NCBI GenBank assembly: GCA_026692885.1
Contig: JAPLNJ010000287.1
Location: forward strand, 1-12,634
Direction of reading: 5' to 3'
Source of the DNA: Planctomycetota bacterium
GTDB lineage: Bacteria; Planctomycetota; Planctomycetia; Pirellulales; Pirellulaceae
DNA: 12,634 nt
Part shown: piece after piece, positions 7,460-12,634 of the stretch
How the letters are laid out: each line of letters opens with the position of its first letter
How positions within the stretch are numbered: the first letter of the stretch is position 1
Program-made: the position numbers and the translations under genes
Notes under the pieces: model-generated
The model's input: the letters and a program-made list of their open reading frames with translations, nothing else
The model's database searches: none
What the model was told of the DNA's origin: nothing

Positions 7460-8518
7460 TCACGTCTCCGGTTCTTTCCACAGTTGCTCGGTCTCGACGA
7501 TCTTTGGCAAATCGTGGCGGCCAAGCATCGCATTGGCCAAGGCGTGGGCTTCGTATTGAATCACCATCCGCTGGTGGATCTTGCGGTACTTCTTCTCGCT
7601 CTTGTCGCTCTGGACCGGATACCGCACCGTCCGGTCCAGACGTTCGTTGAACTTGGTCATCAAGTCGGCGCGGCCCTCGGGACTCAACTCCACACCGCCG
7701 GGTACCACGCGGAAGTATTCCTGCTTCGCGCGCCGGCCGGTAAAGAACAACACGGTCGTGCGGTCGCCCAAGATCCGGAACGGCTCGATCATGTCGAACA
7801 CCAGCGAACGCTTGTTGTAGTCGTCGGTGTGCAGGAAACCGACGAAGGGATCCAGGCCGGCCAGGATCAAGGCCCGCTCGACCTGCGAGTACAACACGCC
7901 GTAGGAATAGTTCAACATGGCGTTGAAAGCATCCACGGCCGGCTGGCGACTGCGACCGTGGAAGCGATATTCCTGCGGCATCAAGGGGCTGAGGCATTGG
8001 AAATAGGCCCGTCCCGCGGCACCCTCCAGGCCCATCAGCGTGTGACGCTGCTCGTCGACCGTACCGGTACAGGCCGCGACTTTTTCGCGACACTCCTGGA
8101 TGGTGCCCAACGGCCCGGTGAAGGTCTCCGCGTGCTCCGGGCGACGGGCTTGCAGTTCGCGCAAGAAGCCCAGTTGGTTCTCGATCTTGCTGGTGGTCCA
8201 GCCACGGACGAACTGCATGGCCTCGTCGGTCTCGGCCGCCTCTAACTGCCGACGGCGGATGGCAGCGGTGCTGCCCATCTTGGTTTGCCAAACGCGGGCG
8301 ATGGGACGTCCAAGCTTGTCCAGAAACACCACGTCGATGTTGTGCTCGGCGGCCAACTGGATGACGTTGCTGGAAAAATGTGCGCCCGTGGCAATCACCA
8401 GGCTTTGGATCTTGTGAGCCGAGATTTCGACCGGCGTCTGCCTGGCCGGCGATTTGACGACGAACCGATCGCCTTTGCGCCGCAAGCTAGTACCGAAGGT
8501 GTTGATCACCAATTGCAT
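7460..8518 (-). CDS. cas1: Cas1, CRISPR integrase
   Basis: Cas1 catalyses insertion of new spacers at the leader end of the CRISPR array. The protein is 352 residues. It has an N-terminal beta domain (MQLVINTFGTSLRRKGDRF; later HNIDVVFLDKLGRPIARVW) and an alpha-helical catalytic domain. The metal ligands can be placed at E165 (LEGAAGRAYF), H230 (GFLHTDDYNKRSL) and D242/E245 (FDMIEPFR), so it looks active. Length is normal, and there is no fusion to reverse transcriptase or Cas4. cas2 follows 11 bp downstream. The ATG at 8518 gives the family N-terminus, though the ribosome site is weak. No cas4 lies between or beside cas1 and cas2. Confidence 0.97.
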   Translation of the reverse strand: MQLVINTFGTSLRRKGDRFVVKSPARQTPVEISAHKIQSLVIATGAHFSSNVIQLAAEHNIDVVFLDKLGRPIARVWQTKMGSTAAIRRRQLEAAETDEAMQFVRGWTTSKIENQLGFLRELQARRPEHAETFTGPLGTIQECREKVAACTGTVDEQRHTLMGLEGAAGRAYFQCLSPLMPQEYRFHGRSRQPAVDAFNAMLNYSYGVLYSQVERALILAGLDPFVGFLHTDDYNKRSLVFDMIEPFRILGDRTTVLFFTGRRAKQEYFRVVPGGVELSPEGRADLMTKFNERLDRTVRYPVQSDKSEKKYRKIHQRMVIQYEAHALANAMLGRHDLPKIVETEQLWKEPET

Positions 8519-8648
8519 CGTACGATCCGTGTCCAGTCAGCACCTGAATCAGCCGCATCATAGGCCAGAACCCCACCCCATGAAACAGGCCCGGACGAAT
8601 TCCGTAAGGACGAAGTCCGTCCACGACACGTTGTCGGCAAGACGCCCC

Positions 8649-8831
8649 CATTGTCGCGTCCAGATCGAAGTAGACACCGCTGGCGACTTGCAGAGACGGT
8701 GCGTTAAGGGTGCCGCCCAGCTTGGCCGCTATTCGCGAGTACTCGCCGTTGCCAGTCGTGGCGCTGCCGTTGATGTCGACGACGCTCAGCAACGCGGGCA
8801 GATCGACGACGCTCGTGGCAAAAGTCAATCC
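8649..8831 (-). pseudogene. Relic of a beta-helix type surface protein
   Basis: On the minus strand this stretch reads as about 61 residues with VVDLPALLSVVDINGSA, then GGTLNAPSLQVASGVYFDLD. The alternation VDLxALxSV...GGTLNxPSL...GVxFxLD is what I know from the repeat units of giant right-handed beta-helix proteins in planctomycetes. Both flanks turn into unrelated sequence: hairpin repeats on one side, the cas1 upstream region on the other. There is no signal peptide and no plausible full-length frame. I read it as a fragment left from a larger gene; a chance resemblance is possible. Confidence 0.4.
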
Positions 8832-8923
8832 ATTGGGTGGCGCGCTCTGAACGCAGCGAAGGGCGTGGGGAGGCGGCAAACCACGCTCGTCGCTTACGCT
8901 CAGGTACGTCCCGCAGCCAGCCA

Positions 8924-8965
8924 GGCGCTAGCCGCCGGTGGCCTTCGGAACCGGCGGCTAGCGCC
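8924..8965. repeat. 16 bp perfect inverted repeat (hairpin)
   Basis: Arms at 8924-8939 (GGCGCTAGCCGCCGGT) and 8950-8965 are exact reverse complements around a 10 nt loop. No T-run follows on either strand, so a REP-type element is more likely than an intrinsic terminator. Confidence 0.9.
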
Positions 8966-9149
8966 TTGCCGCTCACGCATCGCGCCCCCAACTGGGGGAG
9001 AAAACCTGGGATCACGATCAGGGCGTTGTCCCGCACTGTCGTATGCGCTCCTGCGGGGCAAGCAGCGAAACAGGCTCTCGCCCTTGCCATCTCGCTATTT
9101 TCCCACGTCAACCCCAACTTTGCCTCGCCCTACCCAGACCCCCTCCAGA

Positions 9150-9164
9150 CCAGGCTCAGCCTGG
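9150..9164. repeat. Small hairpin repeat, CCAGGC/GCCTGG
   Basis: 6 bp perfect arms with a TCA loop, followed by GAACG. It matches half of the common GTTCCCAGGCTxxGCCTGGGAACG hairpin, with the left outer arm degraded. Confidence 0.7.
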
Positions 9165-9224
9165 GAACGCACTGCCTTGCCGGCTCCGCCGGCCTGCTGG
9201 GGAGGCGGAGCCTCGCGTCCTGTG

Positions 9225-9249
9225 GGTTACGAGGCAGAGCCTCGTAACC
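9225..9249. repeat. Hairpin repeat with AGA loop, 11 bp stem
   Basis: Arms GGTTACGAGGC (9225-9235) and 9239-9249 pair perfectly around AGA. A related smaller hairpin, GAGGC-GGA-GCCTC, lies just left near 9202-9214. Confidence 0.9.
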
Positions 9250-9261
9250 AGAGCGATTCCC

Positions 9262-9341
9262 GGATTTTGGACGATGCCAAGATGTTCACCGCAGCGGGGC
9301 TGACGCCCACCGCTGTGGACATCTTGCGGTTGTCCAAATCC
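9262..9341. repeat. 80 bp imperfect palindrome
   Basis: The left arm (9262-9297) pairs with the right arm (9310-9341). Paired blocks are GGATTTTGGAC with GTCCAAATCC, CAAGATGT with the CATCTTG block at 9320-9326, and AGCGG with CCGCT. Single-base and 3-base bulges separate them, and the apex is GGC-TGAC-GCC. On paper it folds into one long hairpin. Confidence 0.8.
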
Positions 9342-9354
9342 TCGACTTTTTTTT

Positions 9355-9377
9355 GTTCCGACGCTCTGCGTCGGAAC
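9355..9377. repeat. Hairpin repeat with TCT loop, 10 bp stem
   Basis: GTTCCGACGC (9355-9364) pairs perfectly with 9368-9377 around TCT. An eight-base T-run lies immediately before it (after it on the minus strand it would read as A). Confidence 0.9.
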
Positions 9378-9411
9378 GCAAGCCACGGACGTTCTGCGTC
9401 CTGGGGCAGAC

Positions 9412-9424
9412 GACGCGGAGCGTC
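9412..9424. repeat. Small hairpin GACGC-GGA-GCGTC
   Basis: 5 bp perfect stem with a GGA loop, between two larger hairpins of the same design; probably a degenerate member of the cluster. Confidence 0.6.
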
Positions 9425-9434
9425 AAAACACTTG

Positions 9435-9459
9435 CGTTCCCACGCAGAGCGTGGGAACG
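9435..9459. repeat. Hairpin repeat with AGA loop, 11 bp stem
   Basis: CGTTCCCACGC (9435-9445) pairs perfectly with 9449-9459 around AGA. This is the widespread bacterial repeat whose spurious translations read SHAERGNE or FPRSAWER. Confidence 0.9.
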
Positions 9460-9523
9460 AGAGAGGCGTGAAGATGTGCACCGCAGTGGGGCTGACGGCC
9501 GCCCGCTCGCCTTTGCTTGCGAC

Positions 9524-10513
9524 TCACTCGGGGACGGTCTTGAGATGTTCGGCCATTTCCTTGACGATGCGTGGGAAGTACATGATCGCCGAGTAGTGGC
9601 CGGCGGCGACTCGCACGTGATGAGCGTCGTCCAGTTTCGCCGCTCGGGCTAAGACCTCGGCGTTTCGGATCGGCACCACGCGGTCCAGTTCACCCGAGTA
9701 GATCCACGTCCGGCGAGCATCCAGGCGATGCGCGATACGGGTCGGTTCAATGGCCCGCAGCACCTCCTTGAGCTTGTCGTCCGTGTAGCCGGCCTTGGCC
9801 AGCGACTCGCGCAGCTTGGCCGTGTCCTGCTTGCCGTTGCGAATCACGTCCGCCAGGTCACCGCCAGCTAACATCACAAACACGGCCGAGAACCCGTGGT
9901 CCAAACTGGCCGCCAAGGCCGTTACGAATCCGCCCAGGCTGGTGCCCTGAACGCCGATGCGACTGGCGTCCACGTGCGGTAGGACCGCGATCGCGTCGCG
10001 AGCGCGGCGGACATCGGCGATCGATTGAAAGACGGCCGCTCGAAAGTCCACTCGTTCCCAGTCCACGCCTGGCGTGCGTCGCTCGCCGTAATACGGCAGA
10101 TGGATCATGAACGCGTGCAGGCCGTAGGCTTGCAAGCCGCGGGCGAACAGACGACCGGCTTGCATCCCCGCTCCGGATTCATGAACCACCAGCACCGCCG
10201 GAGCTCGGGTCACGCGGCCTTCCTCGTCGCAGGCCGCGTACCATTCCATCGCGACCAAGTCATTCACGGCGTTGCCGCTGGGCCGCGGAGAAGGGAACCG
10301 CACCAACTGCAAAGGCAGCGCATGTTCCGGCACCGAGCACGTCACCGCGAATTCACCGGGCTTCCAGAGCAGGCCGTCCAAACAATCCTGGGCGTCGCGA
10401 TTGCTGTCCAGAGCGATCGCCAGGGTGTCCTTGGCGGGGAACGTTTGCGTGACCGGAGCGTCGGCACCACAGACGAGGCTGGCGACAACGGCGAGGTGTA
10501 CTAAGAGTGGCAT
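9524..10513 (-). CDS. Secreted alpha/beta hydrolase (dienelactone hydrolase/acetyl xylan esterase-like)
   Basis: The 329-residue protein begins with a short hydrophobic leader (MPLLVHLAVVASLVCGADA), a likely signal peptide cleaved near residue 19, so the enzyme probably acts outside the cytoplasm. The alpha/beta hydrolase core is clear. HESGAG at 111-116 lies near the oxyanion hole, and the nucleophile elbow GTSLGG places S192. D277 in YSGELDRVVP and H306 in AAGHYSA complete a plausible catalytic triad. The substrate cannot be told from the sequence; an ester is likely. The ATG at 10513 is preceded by GGAGG (10528-10524) about 10 nt upstream. It appears to be a single gene: long repeat-filled gaps flank both sides, and nothing links it to the CRISPR genes. 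Confidence 0.88.
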   Translation of the reverse strand: MPLLVHLAVVASLVCGADAPVTQTFPAKDTLAIALDSNRDAQDCLDGLLWKPGEFAVTCSVPEHALPLQLVRFPSPRPSGNAVNDLVAMEWYAACDEEGRVTRAPAVLVVHESGAGMQAGRLFARGLQAYGLHAFMIHLPYYGERRTPGVDWERVDFRAAVFQSIADVRRARDAIAVLPHVDASRIGVQGTSLGGFVTALAASLDHGFSAVFVMLAGGDLADVIRNGKQDTAKLRESLAKAGYTDDKLKEVLRAIEPTRIAHRLDARRTWIYSGELDRVVPIRNAEVLARAAKLDDAHHVRVAAGHYSAIMYFPRIVKEMAEHLKTVPE

Positions 10514-10534
10514 GCGTTACTTTCCTCCGGTTTT

Positions 10535-10575
10535 GCCCCAAAGGGGCGCAACACGACAGCCCAGGGCGACGCCCT
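10535..10575. repeat. Shortened copy of the composite repeat
   Basis: GCCCC-AAA-GGGGC (10535-10547), then 10 bp, then AGCCCAGGGC followed directly by GACGCCCT. Compared with the full copies at 10598-10871 the middle of the CCCAGGGC...GCCCTGGG block is missing, and so is the third block. Confidence 0.7.
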
Positions 10576-10597
10576 CATCATTAGACACGGCTCTTCC

Positions 10598-10871
10598 GCC
10601 CCGAAGGGGGCAAAACAAATCAGCCCAGGGCAGAGCGGAGCGGCGACAGCCGCAGAGCGACGCCCTGGGTCTGGTATCGATTCAACATGGTAGCCCTGAA
10701 AGGGCGAAACAAACTCGTTTTTCCCACGCGCATCGTTCATCAGACTTGACGAAGGCTTGTTTCGCCCCTTCAGGGCTGGCGTTCTTGATACTCCCCTAAC
10801 CCAGGGCGGCGCTACGCGGCTAACGCCGCTCCGCTCTGCCCTGGGCTGCTATGTGGCTGCCCCTTTGGGGC
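10598..10871. repeat. Composite repeat, two 115 bp copies in inverted orientation
   Basis: The left copy (10598-10712) and the reverse complement of the right copy (10757-10871) align without gaps over 115 bp. Three blocks are conserved: a GCCCC..GGGGC hairpin at the outer ends; a 46 bp block bounded by CCCAGGGC and GCCCTGGG (10624-10669 and 10800-10845, five mismatches); and a 21 bp inner block beginning AGCCCTGAA (10692-10712 and 10757-10777, one mismatch). The linkers between blocks differ in sequence but keep their length. A 44 bp centre separates the copies. Confidence 0.92.
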
Positions 10872-11030
10872 GAAAAACTTGCGGATAACGAAGAGAGCGT
10901 TGCCAACTGGGCTGGTTTGTTTGGCCCCTTCGGGTCGAGAGAACTTGGCATGTCCGCCGCTCAACGACGCTGTACAACTAAGCAGCCGGAATATCTTCTT
11001 GCCCTGGCGCGGCTCATCCCGTCAGCCGCT

Positions 11031-11909
11031 TCAGTCAATAATCTTGCTGATCGGATACTCGACGATGCCTTTGGCACCGGCAGCTTTCAGACGGGGCACG
11101 ATGGCGCGGACAAAGGACTCGTCCACGATCGTGTTCACATCCACCCAGTCGGGATCGGACAATGCGGAGATCGTCGGCTTCTGTAGAGCCGGCAGCACCG
11201 CAAGTACCTGCTGCAGATCGGCCCGGGGCACATTCATCATCAGCCCCACCTTGCCCTCGGCGTTCAGGCACGACTTCAACATCAGGGCGATATTGTCGAG
11301 CTTAGCCTTCTTCCAGGCATCGGCGTACGACTGCGGGTTGGCGATGAACCGCGTGGTGCTCTGCAGGACCTCGTCCAGAATCCGCAGGTTGTTGGCCCGC
11401 AACGAACTGCCGGTCTCTGTGACTTCCACGATCGCATCGGCCAGTCGCGGCGGTTTGACTTCGGTCGCGCCCCAGGAGAACTCCACCAGGGCCTGGACGC
11501 CATGCTTGGCCAAGTAAGTCTTGGTCAAGCCGACGGCTTCGGTGGCAATCCGTTTTCCTTGCAGATCCTGAACGCTCTGCACCGGCGAGTCATTGGGCAC
11601 GCACAGCACCCAGCGGACCGGCCGCCGGCTGACCTTGGAGAACATCAGCTCGCAGATCTCGACGACGTCTGCGCCCGTCTCCAGAACCCAGTCGTAGCCG
11701 GTAATGCCGGCATCCAGGATGCCCTGCTCCACGTAGCGGGCCATCTCCTGGGCCCGAATCAGCAGGCACTCGATCTCCGCGTCGTCAATGGTGGGATAGT
11801 ACGACCGCGAAGAGAACGTGATGGCGTAGCCGGCCCGTTTGAACAATTGGGCAGTGGCTTCCTGCAGACTGCCTGCCGGGATGCCGAGTTTCAGGATGTT
11901 GTCAGGCAT
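11031..11909 (-). CDS. hisG: ATP phosphoribosyltransferase HisG, long form
   Basis: HisG catalyses the first step of histidine biosynthesis, joining ATP and PRPP to give phosphoribosyl-ATP. The 292-residue protein starts [18 protein letters not shown]. It carries [19 protein letters not shown] (57-75), [19 protein letters not shown] (119-137) and the PRPP-binding stretch [18 protein letters not shown] (160-177), close to the family ETGxTLRxNxL pattern. A C-terminal domain of about 75 residues ending in [12 protein letters not shown] is the regulatory domain of long-form HisG, so histidine feedback inhibition is expected and no HisZ is needed. The ATG at 11909 gives the family N-terminus. hisI lies 113 bp upstream on the same strand, with a hairpin between them. 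Confidence 0.96.
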   Translation of the reverse strand: MPDNILKLGIPAGSLQEATAQLFKRAGYAITFSSRSYYPTIDDAEIECLLIRAQEMARYVEQGILDAGITGYDWVLETGADVVEICELMFSKVSRRPVRWVLCVPNDSPVQSVQDLQGKRIATEAVGLTKTYLAKHGVQALVEFSWGATEVKPPRLADAIVEVTETGSSLRANNLRILDEVLQSTTRFIANPQSYADAWKKAKLDNIALMLKSCLNAEGKVGLMMNVPRADLQQVLAVLPALQKPTISALSDPDWVDVNTIVDESFVRAIVPRLKAAGAKGIVEYPISKIID

Positions 11910-11967
11910 GGAACACTCGTCGGAGTCAGAGTCCTCGGTCGGAAAATGTGCGTACGGCGCGCGTCTC

Positions 11968-12026
11968 GTAGGTCAACCGGTTCAGACTGGCGCATCTCTC
12001 ACGTCAGGCTGGAAAGCCTGACCTAC
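11968..12026. repeat. Hairpin between hisI and hisG
   Basis: Inner stem GTCAGGCT (12003-12010) and AGCCTGAC (12015-12022) around GGAA, perfect over 8 bp and adjacent to the hisI stop. An outer pair GTAGGTCA (11968-11975) and TGACCTAC (12019-12026) competes with it. A short T-run follows in the plus direction only, so as a minus-strand terminator after hisI it lacks its U-tract. A repeat that may attenuate read-through or protect mRNA ends fits better. Confidence 0.7.
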
Positions 12027-12403
12027 TTTTTGTACACCTGGGCCGGGTCAAAGACCCGCTCGCCTTCGACGGACACGGCGCGAGTCTGGGGGTCGATCTT
12101 ACGGAAGAAGCAACTGCGGTAGCCTTCATGGCAAGCGGCGCCGCCAATTTGATTCACTTTGACCAGCAGCGTGTCGGCATCGCAGTCGAAGTAAATGCTG
12201 CGCAACTCCTGGACGTTGCCGCTTTCCTCGCCTTTCCGCCACAGCTTTTGGCGACTCCGACTCCAGTAGCAGACGCGGCCGGTGCGGAGCGTCTCGGCGT
12301 AGGCGTCTTCGTTCATATAGGCCAGCATCAACACATCGCCCGTCTGCTCGTCCTGGGCAATCACGGGGATCAGTGCTGTTTTCTTAAAGTCGGGTCCGTT
12401 CAC
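12023..12403 (-). CDS. hisI: Phosphoribosyl-AMP cyclohydrolase HisI
   Basis: HisI opens the purine ring of phosphoribosyl-AMP, the third step of histidine biosynthesis. The 126-residue protein is the stand-alone cyclohydrolase without a HisE domain. It shows [19 protein letters not shown] (45-63), the metal-binding DCDAD (73-77), and the [11 protein letters not shown] block (90-100). C74, C91 and C98 match the spacing of the zinc cysteines known from the archaeal enzyme, and D73, D75 and D77 the magnesium site. The start is a GTG at 12403; the next in-frame codon upstream that matters is a stop at 12419-12421, with no ATG between. It is co-oriented with hisG, a normal pathway pairing. Confidence 0.96.
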   Translation of the reverse strand: MNGPDFKKTALIPVIAQDEQTGDVLMLAYMNEDAYAETLRTGRVCYWSRSRQKLWRKGEESGNVQELRSIYFDCDADTLLVKVNQIGGAACHEGYRSCFFRKIDPQTRAVSVEGERVFDPAQVYKK

Positions 12404-12634
12404 AGTGGGGTCCAGTTGCTAATGGAATTTCAGCAGTTTTTGTACAAAGTCGTCTAACCGCTACCGAACGAAGGCCGCTGAAATAGTAGCGGAAAGCAAC
12501 GTGGGGTAAGCTTCCAGCTTGCCAATCTTCGGCCTTGATCGTGACATTGCGCAAAACGCTAGCATCGGATCATCGTAACCCGACGCGTCAGCGAGGACAA
12601 CGCCGCTCTTCCACGCTGACGCGTCGCGCTTACG
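12404..12634. other. Upstream region of hisI, no gene recognised
   Basis: 231 bp to the right edge. It should hold the hisI promoter, but I see no strong -35/-10 pair. The last 54 bp are occupied by an inverted repeat. Confidence 0.5.
12581..12626. repeat. 13 bp perfect inverted repeat at the right edge
   Basis: CGACGCGTCAGCG (12581-12593) and its exact reverse complement (12614-12626) flank 20 nt. The arm sequence is one I associate with an abundant intergenic repeat of Pirellulales (recollection, not a search). Confidence 0.9.

Larger units (their letters stand above)
9279..9497. repeat. 27 bp direct repeat, two copies 192 bp apart
   Basis: Copies at 9279-9305 and 9471-9497 differ at two positions (AAGATGTTCACCGCAG versus AAGATGTGCACCGCAG at their starts; both end GGGGCTGACG). 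The first copy is half of the 80 bp palindrome. The second stands alone, so it looks like a truncated copy of the same element. Confidence 0.85.
8519..9523. other. 1 kb repeat-rich intergenic region upstream of cas1
   Basis: No intact gene is present. From left to right: a possible weak cas1 promoter (minus-strand TATGAT at 8562-8557, no good -35); short GGACGAA-GTCC type hairpins near 8592-8613; a coding relic (8649-8831); a 16 bp inverted repeat (8924-8965); featureless sequence from about 8970 to 9145; then a cluster of hairpins from 9150 to 9460. There is no CRISPR array: I see no regularly spaced repeat of 24-40 bp. Open frames crossing this region are translations of the repeats, with peptides such as RSHAERGNE. 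Confidence 0.8.
10514..11030. other. 517 bp repeat-filled gap between hisG and the hydrolase
   Basis: No gene is recognised. Apart from the hydrolase ribosome site near 10524-10531, the left 360 bp are composite repeat copies (10535-10575 and 10598-10871). A further degraded GGCCCCTTCGGGTC block lies near 10923-10936. About 10940-11030 shows nothing I can name. Confidence 0.8.

Noticed and set aside
7325..8245. Plus-strand open frame of 306 codons opposite cas2 and cas1
   Set aside because: Antisense shadow of cas1/cas2, whose catalytic residues are all visible on the minus strand.
7158..8291. Minus-strand frame of 377 codons ending at the cas2 stop
   Set aside because: Only the last 96 codons resemble a protein (Cas2); the upstream part is cas1 read in the wrong frame, so this is not a fusion protein.
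8750..8822. Recurring GTCGACGACGCTC-like words as CRISPR repeats
   Set aside because: Only two short copies with irregular spacing; they are explained by repeated Val-Val-Asp codons in the coding relic.
8454..9596. Plus-strand open frame of 380 codons upstream of cas1
   Set aside because: It spans the cas1 start, a coding relic and many hairpin repeats; peptides such as LRSHAERGNE are translations of the repeats, not a protein.
10272..10799. Plus-strand frame of 175 codons over the hydrolase start and repeats
   Set aside because: Half is antisense to the hydrolase and half is translated composite repeat.

Overview
The window is a high-GC bacterial chromosome segment in which every recognisable gene is read from the minus strand. 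The intergenic repeat families (blocks of the type AGCCCAGGGC...GCCCTGGG, GCCCCnAAGGGGC, GACGCGTCAGCG, and hairpins with an AGA/TCT loop) and a relic of a beta-helix type surface protein look like those I associate with planctomycetes, probably Pirellulales. That assignment is inference from pattern, not from a marker gene.

Left two thirds (1-8518): a type I-B CRISPR-Cas locus. In transcription order (right to left) it reads cas1 - cas2 - 226 bp gap - cas6 - cas8b - cas7 (Csh2 type) - cas5 (Cas5h type) - cas3. Cas1-Cas2 form the spacer-integration complex. Cas6 cuts pre-crRNA, and Cas8b, Cas7 and Cas5 assemble with the crRNA into Cascade. Cas3, with an N-terminal HD nuclease and a helicase, degrades the target DNA. 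From cas6 to cas3 the genes overlap by 1-13 bp and have good Shine-Dalgarno sites, so they look like one translationally coupled operon. cas3 runs off the left edge (747 codons visible, no stop). No cas4 and no CRISPR array lie in the window; either could lie further left. The adaptation pair sits upstream of the effector genes rather than at the usual downstream end.

Middle (8519-9523): about 1 kb with no intact gene. It holds a decayed coding fragment and a dense cluster of hairpin repeats. A possible weak promoter for cas1 lies just upstream of its start.

Right third (9524-12634): a secreted alpha/beta hydrolase, then a 517 bp gap containing a 274 bp inverted pair of a composite repeat with conserved blocks, then hisG and hisI for histidine biosynthesis, separated by a hairpin. 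The right edge ends in another 13 bp inverted repeat.

The most unusual observations are the in-frame 28 bp direct repeat inside cas7, the layout of the I-B locus without cas4, and the symmetric two-copy composite repeat.
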